Origin: Nostoc sp. S4
GTDB lineage: Bacteria > Cyanobacteriota > Cyanobacteriia > Cyanobacteriales > Nostocaceae
DNA: 64,000 nucleotides
Assembly: GCA_029379225.1 (NCBI GenBank)
Contig: JAQYWR010000008.1
Coordinates: forward strand, 62,001 to 126,000
Reading direction: 5' to 3'
A model generated the notes under the pieces. It was not told the origin of the DNA and did not search any database. It saw nothing but the letters and a program-made list of their open reading frames with translations. A program made the translations under genes and the position numbers. This document shows positions 53,258-61,950 of this stretch, one piece after another. Within the stretch, counting starts at the first letter, position 1. Each line of letters begins with the position of its first letter.

Positions 53258-54082
53258 ATGAACCAAAAAGTAGTTTCTAGAGAATATAAACTTTTACTCT
53301 ATAAAGATTTATTTATTGGTGACGAACAACAAGTGTTAAAAAAATCTCAGGAGTTTTGGCACGATTTTTCACAAGCTATTAATAGTATTGTCATTGGTAT
53401 TAAGGGCGATTTAGATGGGATTGAAGATAGGCGAATTATCAGATTTTATGACACTGATGAGTATATTATCAACTCCAATAGTTATATACTGCGTGAGAGA
53501 CAGGATGTGACTAATGATGAAAGAGAAATAACTCTAAAATTTCGTCATCCAGACCGCTATATTTCTCAAGACCGCGAAATGAATACAGGAAAGCCAAAAT
53601 TTGAAGAAGATATTAAAGCTCCTTTTGGAGTATTATACAGCTTCTCTGATACTCAAAAAATCTTGATAACCAAAAAACTCAACAAAATGGAAGATGCTGC
53701 CAACTTATACCCAGATTTGGTAGATAAATTGAGTTCTTTTAAAGAAGAGGAAAATATCAGAATTATAGGAGTTACTATCTGTGAACTAGTAGTCAAAGGA
53801 GCAAAATTCCAAATCAGACAAGAACCCAGGCTAGACTCAAACTGTGCTTTGATTATTTGGTATCAAAACGATGGCGATCGCAATAGTCCCGTAGCAGTTG
53901 AATTTAGCTTTAAGTACGAGGATGAAAACGAAAGATATACCAGAAAACTAGCTCAAAGAGCTTATGACGTATTCTCCAAACTGGAAAAACTAGAGCCTTG
54001 GGTAGATTTAAATTCCGATACAAAGACAGCTTATATTTATAAGTTAGATGCACTCTTAAAACAGGCTGAAACCAGGGTTTGA
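53258..54082 (+). CDS. hypothetical protein, possibly CYTH/triphosphate-tunnel-like
   Basis: [52 protein letters not shown] before ATG 53258. Confidence 0.6.
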   Translation: MNQKVVSREYKLLLYKDLFIGDEQQVLKKSQEFWHDFSQAINSIVIGIKGDLDGIEDRRIIRFYDTDEYIINSNSYILRERQDVTNDEREITLKFRHPDRYISQDREMNTGKPKFEEDIKAPFGVLYSFSDTQKILITKKLNKMEDAANLYPDLVDKLSSFKEEENIRIIGVTICELVVKGAKFQIRQEPRLDSNCALIIWYQNDGDRNSPVAVEFSFKYEDENERYTRKLAQRAYDVFSKLEKLEPWVDLNSDTKTAYIYKLDALLKQAETRV

Positions 54083-54098
54083 GACTGAATGAGGAAGA

Positions 54099-54857
54099 TC
54101 ATTCCCCTGCATAGTCGTGTAACTTGTCAAATAGCCATGACAAAGCACCATCAACATCAGTAACGTAATCTCCTGGTGGTATGGCTGGACGATTCACCAT
54201 CACAACATTCACCTCAAGTTCTCGTGCCGCAATGATTTTGGCATAGGTTGCATCGCCACCGCTATTTTTACTAACTATGGTATCGATGTGATGCTGAATC
54301 AGGATTTCCCTTTCATTATTCAGGGTAAAGGGGCCGCGATCGCACAATAACATCCCCGGTGGCACTAAGGCATCAGGGGCAGGAGGGTCGATCGTTCGCA
54401 TGAGAAACCAAATTTCCTTGAGGTGAGCGAAGGCGGCGAGTTCTTGTCTACCAACTGTCAAAAATACTCGCTGTGCCTGGTTTTCCAGGACTGCTGCTGC
54501 GGCTCTAACGCTGTCAACTTCAATCCAGCGATCGTCACTTACCTTTTGCCAAGGCGGACGAATTAACATCAGATGGGGTACTCCCACTTTAATTGCAGCA
54601 TCTACCGCATTCCAGGAAATCTGTGAAGCAAAAGGATGAGTTGCATCAATTAGCAAATCGATTTGCATTGCTTCCAAATAGTTAACTAATCCAGCCACAC
54701 CACCGAAGCCTCCAACCCGCAAATCGCCCAAAGGCACTAATGGCTCACGCGTGCGACCAGCTAGAGATGTGATTGCTTCTACCCCTTCGATAGTCGCCAG
54801 TTTAGCAGCTAATTCTGTTGCATCTCCTGTCCCACCCAGAATTAAAACGCGGATCAT
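54099..54857 (-). CDS. cobK: precorrin-6A reductase
   Basis: MIRVLILGGTGDATELAAKL, LIDATHPFASQIS, SKNSGGDATYAKIIAARELEVNVVMVNRP; ATG overlaps the upstream gene stop. Confidence 0.9.
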   Translation of the reverse strand: MIRVLILGGTGDATELAAKLATIEGVEAITSLAGRTREPLVPLGDLRVGGFGGVAGLVNYLEAMQIDLLIDATHPFASQISWNAVDAAIKVGVPHLMLIRPPWQKVSDDRWIEVDSVRAAAAVLENQAQRVFLTVGRQELAAFAHLKEIWFLMRTIDPPAPDALVPPGMLLCDRGPFTLNNEREILIQHHIDTIVSKNSGGDATYAKIIAARELEVNVVMVNRPAIPPGDYVTDVDGALSWLFDKLHDYAGE

Positions 54858-55315
54858 AGAGGTGGAATTTTTGCCAAAATGCCCTTTTTCAAAGCTTCTG
54901 GACGCTCTGACCAAGGCAGTAAACCATCTGGTTTGGCATAGTATTGACTAGCACACTCCAGTACCGCAGATGCACTGCCATCAACGGTTAGATCCCCAAA
55001 TAAATATGTTAATTTGCCTTTGGCAGCAAAGGCAACCACACACGAACGATTACAAGCACTCATGCATTCGACTTCTTGAATTGGAAATTCGTCTCGCAAG
55101 TCCCAATCTTGCGCCAGGTGTTGAAGTTGCTGTAATAATTGTTCGCCACCACTTCCAGCTAAACGTTTTCCATCTTGCCAAACGCTGGCACAGGTTTTGC
55201 AAACAAATAAAGTGTGGTCAGGAACACCACAGCGGTTAGTTGTCGAAACATTTGCAGTCGCAGTCATCCATACCTCGCACAAATGTGAAACTGATAAATC
55301 TACTTCAGTGGGCAT
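54854..55315 (-). CDS. DUF1636-type metal-binding protein
   Basis: TLFVCKTCASVWQDGKRLAGS, VECMSACNRSCVVAFAAKGKLTYLFGDL. Confidence 0.85.
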   Translation of the reverse strand: MPTEVDLSVSHLCEVWMTATANVSTTNRCGVPDHTLFVCKTCASVWQDGKRLAGSGGEQLLQQLQHLAQDWDLRDEFPIQEVECMSACNRSCVVAFAAKGKLTYLFGDLTVDGSASAVLECASQYYAKPDGLLPWSERPEALKKGILAKIPPL

Positions 55316-55569
55316 CCTGATTCACTCAATTAGAAATTTTAGATTACTGAGGCAAGCTAATCTCAAATCTCAGATTAGTTTACAGTTGCTCTCAAGCGCC
55401 AGATTAGACAACGAATTTTCCCCGTTACCTCTGGTAGCTAACCCCCACTAAAACTGAATAACCTTAACATCGTACACTAAGGTCTAATAATACTAAATTA
55501 AGCTGGATTTACACCTTTATCTTGTTTTTTGTGAAAAATATGTGTTAATATTATTAATTGTGTGGTTAA

Positions 55570-55643
<74 letters not shown>

Positions 55644-55938
55644 TTTGTTGTACACTTACTAATTATTTCTCGTCAGTGACAGATTAGTGTCTTAGAGACA
55701 AACTGTTGTCATCAAGCTAATCAACTGTCTCTAAAGTATCAATGACAAATTAATCTTATTTTTCTTAAGGTTGTCCAAGAAATTATTAATATCTTAACTG
55801 CTTTAGTCTAATTAGACAGTTTTAACAAGAAAGTGAAGTACACAATCATTTTTCTCAAAGTTGGGTTAAGGTCTGTTTTACTTCTAAATTCTGATGCTTT
55901 GACTGAGCGTCTCCAGCTTTGCTCATCAATTCTAAATT

Positions 55939-58602
55939 ATGTTATATACGATCCAAAAATGCTTTAAATTTTTTATTAAGTTAACAAAATATCATCAACC
56001 AAGAAAGAAGAGAATACTTAACAATATTCTCTTGTCTAGTTATTCTGTATTATTCTTACTAACAGTATTTGTTTATATTGTCGTTTTACCTGTTTTGAGT
56101 CTATCTAGTGCAATTGAACCAAGTCAGTATTTATCTAAAGCGGAATCAGATTTAAAAGATTTAGTACAACAGGGAAAAATTCTTTATGAAACAGGACGAT
56201 TAATAGAAGCGCAAAAGGTATTGCAAAGTGTATCTCAACAATATCAAGCACTAGGGAACAAACTTCGGCAAGCAGTAACGCTTAGTAATCTTGCTTTAGT
56301 TTACCAACAACGTGGAATGTTTGCCGAAGCCACTATAGCAATTAATGACAGTTTAAAATTATTAGGTAATGCTAACTCAAGACAACACTTACAAGTTCTT
56401 GCTCAAACGCTAGAAATTCAAGGAAGTTTGCAGTTGAATCAAGGACTATCTCAAGAAGCATTGGAAACTTGGCAACAAACTGAGGCAAAGTATGCAGAAA
56501 TTAACGATTTTAGGGGTATTAATCGCAGTCGCATCAATCAAGCACAGGCTTTGCAGATATTGGGATTTTATCGCCGTGCTTTGATAATGTTGACTCAAGT
56601 AAATCAAAATTTACAATCTCAGCCCGATTCTCTAATTAAAGCTGTAGAACTACGATCGCTTGGAGATACACTCCAATTAACTGGAGATTTAGCACAATCA
56701 CGTCAAGTTCTCCAACAAAGCTTACAAACTGCTGAGAAATTGCAATCTCTTGCAGAAATCAGTGCGACATTGCTGAGTTTGGGCAATACTTTTAGAATTG
56801 CTCAAGATTACCAAAATGCGATCGCCACCTACCAGCAAGCAATCGCTAAAACTCCTTCACTACTCACCAAAGTCCAAGCGCAAATCAATCTTCTTACCAT
56901 TCTATTGAATACACAGCAGTGGGCAATTGCCCAACCCTTACTCAGAGAGATTCCCAGTGAATTAGATAATTTACCACTCTCTCAAATAGCAGTTTATGCT
57001 AAAATTCATTTTGCTCAAAGCTCGATCAAAGTATCTAGTAATCAAGTAATAGATAAGCAATCTGTTGCAAAAATACTTGCTACGGCAGTAAAATTAGCAA
57101 AAACACTTGGCGATACACGAGCAGAATCTTATGCCATCGGCACTCTAGGCAAGTTGTATGAGAGCGATCGCCAGTGGTTGAATGCTCAGAAGCTAACACA
57201 GCAAGCACTAACATTGGCTGAATCTGTAAATGCACCAGATATCGCCTACAACTGGTATTGGCAATTAGGACGCTTGCTTAAACAGCAGGGAGATACTAAA
57301 GGAGCAATTGCAGCCTATGATGCTGCTGTTAATCAATTACAAAGTCTAAGAAATGACCTTGTAGCAGTGAATCGAGATGTACAATTTTCATTTCAAGAAA
57401 GCGTAGAACCTGTTTATCGGGAATCAGTAGCATTGCTTTTATCGCCGGAAAATCAACTTAGCGAACAAACATTAGATAAAGCACGCCAGCAAATTGAAGC
57501 GCTTCAATTAGCAGATTTGGATAACTTTTTTCGGGAAGCTTGTTTAAATGTCACAAAAGTTGTTTTGGATGAAGTTGTAGACCAAGATAATCCTACAACC
57601 GCTGTTGTTTATCCAATTATTCTCCCAGAAAAATTAGAAATTATTGTTAAAATTCCCAAACAAACGCTGCAACACTATTCGGTAAATAAATCTCAACCTG
57701 AAGTAGAAAAAACTTTAGGACAACTGCGTGAATATTTAACTGAACCAGATAGAATAGAGGAAGTTGAATCTCTTTCTGGACAAGTATATAGTTGGTTGAT
57801 TCAACCAATCGAGTCGGAGTTAGAACGCACCAATATCAATACTTTAGTTTTTGTCCTCGATGGTGCATTACGAAATATACCGATGGCAGCATTATATGAC
57901 GGTAAACAGTATTTAGTTGAAAAATATGCTATTGCTTTAAATCTAGGATTGCAACTACAAAAGCCTAAGTCTTTAGCACAAGAAAAATTGCAAGTTCTGG
58001 CTGGAGGATTAGTACAACCGCCATCACAATTTCAACAATTTCCACCTTTACCAGAAATTAAATCTGAGTTTGATTTGATTACCAAAGCAGGGATAGCAAC
58101 TACAAAACTTTTAGATCGAGATTTCACTAGTAAGACATTAGAACGAAAGATTAGTTCTATTGCGTTTAATGTTGTTCACCTGGCAACTCACGGACAATTT
58201 AGTTCTCGTTCTGAAGATACATTTATTTTGGCAACAGATGGACCAATTAATGTCACTGACTTGGATTTGCTGTTACGCCGTCGAGATGAAACACAATCAC
58301 AAGCCTTAGAATTGCTCGTCTTAAGTGCTTGTCAGACAGCAGAAGGAGACAATCGAGCCACACTGGGTTTAGCTGGGGTTGCTGTGCGTGCAGGTGCAAG
58401 GAGTACAATGGCAAGTCTATGGAATGTAGGCGATCGCTCGACTGCTATCTTAGTTGGTGAGTTTTATCATCAATTAGTTTCTGCCAAAGTTACAAAAGCT
58501 CAAGCCTTGCGCCGCGCTCAATTAAAGCTGTTGCAAAATTATCCAAACTACAGCCGTCCTCTTTATTGGGCGGCTTATGTTCTTGTTGGTAATTGGTTGT
58601 GA
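55939..58602 (+). CDS. TPR - CHAT domain protein (887 aa)
   Basis: TPR-like repeats, then VVHLATHGQF (His) and LLVLSACQTAEGDNRATLGLAGVAVRAGARSTMASLW (Cys). Confidence 0.93.
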   Translation: MLYTIQKCFKFFIKLTKYHQPRKKRILNNILLSSYSVLFLLTVFVYIVVLPVLSLSSAIEPSQYLSKAESDLKDLVQQGKILYETGRLIEAQKVLQSVSQQYQALGNKLRQAVTLSNLALVYQQRGMFAEATIAINDSLKLLGNANSRQHLQVLAQTLEIQGSLQLNQGLSQEALETWQQTEAKYAEINDFRGINRSRINQAQALQILGFYRRALIMLTQVNQNLQSQPDSLIKAVELRSLGDTLQLTGDLAQSRQVLQQSLQTAEKLQSLAEISATLLSLGNTFRIAQDYQNAIATYQQAIAKTPSLLTKVQAQINLLTILLNTQQWAIAQPLLREIPSELDNLPLSQIAVYAKIHFAQSSIKVSSNQVIDKQSVAKILATAVKLAKTLGDTRAESYAIGTLGKLYESDRQWLNAQKLTQQALTLAESVNAPDIAYNWYWQLGRLLKQQGDTKGAIAAYDAAVNQLQSLRNDLVAVNRDVQFSFQESVEPVYRESVALLLSPENQLSEQTLDKARQQIEALQLADLDNFFREACLNVTKVVLDEVVDQDNPTTAVVYPIILPEKLEIIVKIPKQTLQHYSVNKSQPEVEKTLGQLREYLTEPDRIEEVESLSGQVYSWLIQPIESELERTNINTLVFVLDGALRNIPMAALYDGKQYLVEKYAIALNLGLQLQKPKSLAQEKLQVLAGGLVQPPSQFQQFPPLPEIKSEFDLITKAGIATTKLLDRDFTSKTLERKISSIAFNVVHLATHGQFSSRSEDTFILATDGPINVTDLDLLLRRRDETQSQALELLVLSACQTAEGDNRATLGLAGVAVRAGARSTMASLWNVGDRSTAILVGEFYHQLVSAKVTKAQALRRAQLKLLQNYPNYSRPLYWAAYVLVGNWL

Positions 58603-58652
58603 GACAGTTCTTGCAGGGAAAAATATTATTGCTTCGACCTTTGAAATCGGAA

Positions 58653-58860
58653 GTTAAGCCTTTTCGCTTGAGCGTTAAGCCTTTTTGCTTGAACGTTAAG
58701 CCTTTTTACTTGAACGTTAAGTCTTTTTGCTTGAACGTTAAGCCTTTTTGCTTGAACGTTAAGTCTTTTTGTTTGAACGTTAAGCCTTTTTACTTGAACG
58801 TTAAGCCTTTTTGCTTGAAGGTTGAGCCTTTTTGCTTGAAGGTTGAGTTTCTGAACTCCA
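58653..58860. repeat. 21-bp tandem repeat array, nine units plus a partial
   Basis: Unit GTTAAGCCTTTTTGCTTGAAC at 58653, 58674, 58695 ... 58821. Confidence 0.92.
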
Positions 58861-58917
58861 AACTTTAGCACTCGTAACCCAACAGTCAACAGTCAACAGC
58901 GATCGTTATTTTCCAGT

Positions 58918-59709
58918 TTAGAGATTCATGGCGATCGCTTCTACATCTTCTACAGTCAATGCCAAAGCGTCAGCAACTTGTTCTCGGTTTAATCCCATAC
59001 TCAGTAGTCGAGGTACTGCTTGTTGCAGGCGTTGTTGTGCAGCTTGAGCTTGTTGTTGTGCGGCTTGGGCTTGTTGTTGTGCAGCTTGGGACTGTGCCAT
59101 TAATTCCCCAAATGTCATAAAAGGGTGACCATTTGGGTAAGAAAGTTGCAAATGTTCGCCAGAGACATCAAAACCAATTTGCAGGCGTGGACTAACCCAT
59201 TTTTCACCAAAATCTACCCAGTCTAACCCATATTCACCGCGTAACCAAACTTGTAGTTCATTATTTGTGAGATTGTACATATAATATTCCTCTACACCGT
59301 ATTGACTGTAGAACAGCAACTTCCGAGCCATTTCTACTGATGTGTTGACTGGCGAGAGGATTTCAAACACTACTTGGGGTGGTTGATTTGCTTCTTCCCA
59401 CTGTTTATAAGAAGAACGACGACCTTTTGGACGACCAACGGCAACCATGACATCGGGTGCATATTTAATCTTATTATTGCCTTCAATGGGATACCAAAAT
59501 AAGTCACCTGCAACGAAAACATTTGGTTCATTTGCAAAGAGAATATCTAAATTACCTTTAATCAGCACAATAACTTCAAAGTGTTCTGTATTATTTGCCA
59601 TCGGCTGATCGTCAGATTCGGGGTAGAAAATCTCCGCAGGTGCAGAAGATTCGATTTGGGAAACCATCGCTATCACCTCCACTCGTGTTTTTATTTTAGG
59701 CGATCGCAT
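58918..59709 (-). CDS. Uma2 family (DUF820) restriction-endonuclease-like protein
   Basis: VAVGRPKGRRSSYKQWEEANQPPQVVFEILSP; C-terminal (QQAQAA)n. Confidence 0.9.
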   Translation of the reverse strand: MRSPKIKTRVEVIAMVSQIESSAPAEIFYPESDDQPMANNTEHFEVIVLIKGNLDILFANEPNVFVAGDLFWYPIEGNNKIKYAPDVMVAVGRPKGRRSSYKQWEEANQPPQVVFEILSPVNTSVEMARKLLFYSQYGVEEYYMYNLTNNELQVWLRGEYGLDWVDFGEKWVSPRLQIGFDVSGEHLQLSYPNGHPFMTFGELMAQSQAAQQQAQAAQQQAQAAQQRLQQAVPRLLSMGLNREQVADALALTVEDVEAIAMNL

Positions 59710-60014
59710 CGACCTGGACTACGATTGCATCCACCTGCAATGCCATTACATTAAGAAATTTTACAACTATCGCTTAGCTAAAAAGTACCCTGCATAAACC
59801 TTAGTAGCGCACGTATGGATAGGTGTGACATTCAATTGCTGAAGATAACATGAGTTTTGAGAAACTCATACTAAACAGTCTTCACTTTACTTGTTGCATT
59901 CTTAGTTTCTGAAATTAAATTGCAGGTAATTTTATGCTGGAACCCAGACAAAAAATTATATCTGCTGAGTTTAACTTGGCCAAATCACTATCAACACTCA
60001 ACTAAAGGAGAAAA

Positions 60015-60758
60015 ATGGCTACTTTTAATCTTGGTACAATTGGCAGCACCCCTGTTGTCAGAAACAACTTCAGTTTAACTACATCCGATCCCACTGATGT
60101 CTTTCAGTTTCAAATTAACGGTACTAAAAACATTAATCTGGATCTGACAGATATCAGCGCTGGTGATGATGCTGAGTTATTCCTTTTTCGAGACAACGGT
60201 AACGGTATCTTTGATTCTGGCGACCAAGCGGTTGACCTTTCCACTAATTCTCGCAACAGAGATGAGTCTATCAATAATCGAGAAAGTACAGGTACTTATT
60301 TTGCCCAAGTCCGTCGCTTTGAACCTGGTAGTTCAGGCACTATAACTTACGATTTTGCTGTGTCTGCAACTACACCCAACTCGACAAGTGGTTTCAGCAA
60401 TCTTCTACCTAAAGAATTTGAACTTGGTAATTTGTCAGCTGATGTTATTCGCTCTAATTCTGTAGGTGATTTTGACACCACAGATACTTACCAATTCTCT
60501 CTAGGATTATTTGAAGGTGTGAACATTACACTGGACAGACTACTAACTGATGCTGATATTCGATTAGTTCGAGATTCTAACAACAATCGCATTGTTGATG
60601 CAGGTGAAGAAATTGCACGCTCTACTAGGGGTGGTATTACGGCTGATGTAATTTCCAACATCAACTTATCTGGTGACTACTTCTTGCAAGTCCAGCAATT
60701 TAGTGGCAATACTGGCTATAGCTTGACTTTTGACCACTTCACTACTCCTTTTGCTTAA
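60015..60758 (+). CDS. PPC-domain secreted-type protein
   Basis: Two repeats of DVFQFQINGTKNINLDLTDISAGDDAELFLFRDNNGNGIFD type. Confidence 0.8.
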   Translation: MATFNLGTIGSTPVVRNNFSLTTSDPTDVFQFQINGTKNINLDLTDISAGDDAELFLFRDNGNGIFDSGDQAVDLSTNSRNRDESINNRESTGTYFAQVRRFEPGSSGTITYDFAVSATTPNSTSGFSNLLPKEFELGNLSADVIRSNSVGDFDTTDTYQFSLGLFEGVNITLDRLLTDADIRLVRDSNNNRIVDAGEEIARSTRGGITADVISNINLSGDYFLQVQQFSGNTGYSLTFDHFTTPFA

Positions 60759-61071
60759 GATTATGAAGTCTTAATTGAAAGTATTATATGACAATACTTT
60801 CAACGAGTATGCAAATGTTGCAAGCGGTAGAGAATAATATTTGAATACCGCTTGTATTTATAAATTTTCTCAGAACAAAATTTGAAATAAATTATGTATG
60901 ACTCTTGGATAACTAAACAGTAAAATACTACATACTATTTTCAATTTTGTAATGCTTATAGATCGGGGATTTTTAATCTGCTACTAATAGCTAGTTTACC
61001 TATGTTTGCCAACAGATTAATTATAAATTCTGAATTTTATATTCTTTTCTAAAGTTTTACGTATTATTTTT

Positions 61072-61872
61072 TTGATAAATATGAATACAAATTTACAAAT
61101 CAGTAGCTCAATACCTGAGTTGGGCTATGCCAACGTATCTCAAGAAATTATCCCTTTGTTAGCTAGTTACAACTTGATGCCGCAATTTTTATGTGAAAGA
61201 ATTATCGAATCTGCGCTTGCACCAATTACTTGCACAAAAGCAGAAACAAATCATGCTTTAGAACAATTTTATCAACATTGGAATTTAACTAGTGAAGATA
61301 AAATAAAAGATTGGTGTTTACATTATAGTTTTACACAGGATCGGTTAGAACTTTTCGCAACCCGCAAGCTGAGAATCGAAAAATTTAAACAAATAATGTG
61401 GGGAGAACAAATAGAATCTTACTTTCTTAAGTATAAAAGACAGCTAGCTCAAGTTATTTACTCTTTAATTACAACTGAAAATAGAAGTACTGCTAACGAG
61501 TTGTTCTTTAGGATTGCAGAGGGAGAACATTCTTTTGCTGAACTAGCTCGTGAATATTCCCAAGGCCCGGAAGCCGATACATATGGCATCATTGGCCCGG
61601 TAGAACTTGGTAGTATGACGCCTAATTTTGCTCAGTTACTTTACACAAGTCAAGTTGGTGTAGTGCAATTACCTGTACTTTTGGGAAAGTTATGGGTAAT
61701 TGTGCGGGTAGAAAAGCTAATTTTTGCACAGCTAGATGATTTGATGTACCAAAGATTACTACAAGGAAATTTTGAAGCTTGGTTGAAACAGCAATTAAAT
61801 CAATTGTCACCAGAAGAAAAAGTTTGGATGGGAATTAATACTAAATCGGCACAGATGCCAGAAGCTACTTAG
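61072..61872 (+). CDS. PpiC-type peptidylprolyl isomerase/foldase
   Basis: AEGEHSFAELAREYSQGPEADTYGIIGPVELGSMTPNFAQLLYTSQVGVVQLPVLLGKLWVIVRVE parvulin fold; ORF start 61072 uses an alternative codon, first ATG is 61081. Confidence 0.85.
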   Translation: MINMNTNLQISSSIPELGYANVSQEIIPLLASYNLMPQFLCERIIESALAPITCTKAETNHALEQFYQHWNLTSEDKIKDWCLHYSFTQDRLELFATRKLRIEKFKQIMWGEQIESYFLKYKRQLAQVIYSLITTENRSTANELFFRIAEGEHSFAELAREYSQGPEADTYGIIGPVELGSMTPNFAQLLYTSQVGVVQLPVLLGKLWVIVRVEKLIFAQLDDLMYQRLLQGNFEAWLKQQLNQLSPEEKVWMGINTKSAQMPEAT

Positions 61873-61950
61873 TAAGCCAGAATGCGATCGCATTGCAAGC
61901 AGATATAATTTTAGTTCCCGTTTGAGAGACAATTGTTAAACAAGGTGGCG

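Noticed and set aside
58653-58860. CRISPR-like array
   Set aside because: Units are contiguous 21-bp tandem repeats without unique spacers and no cas genes nearby.
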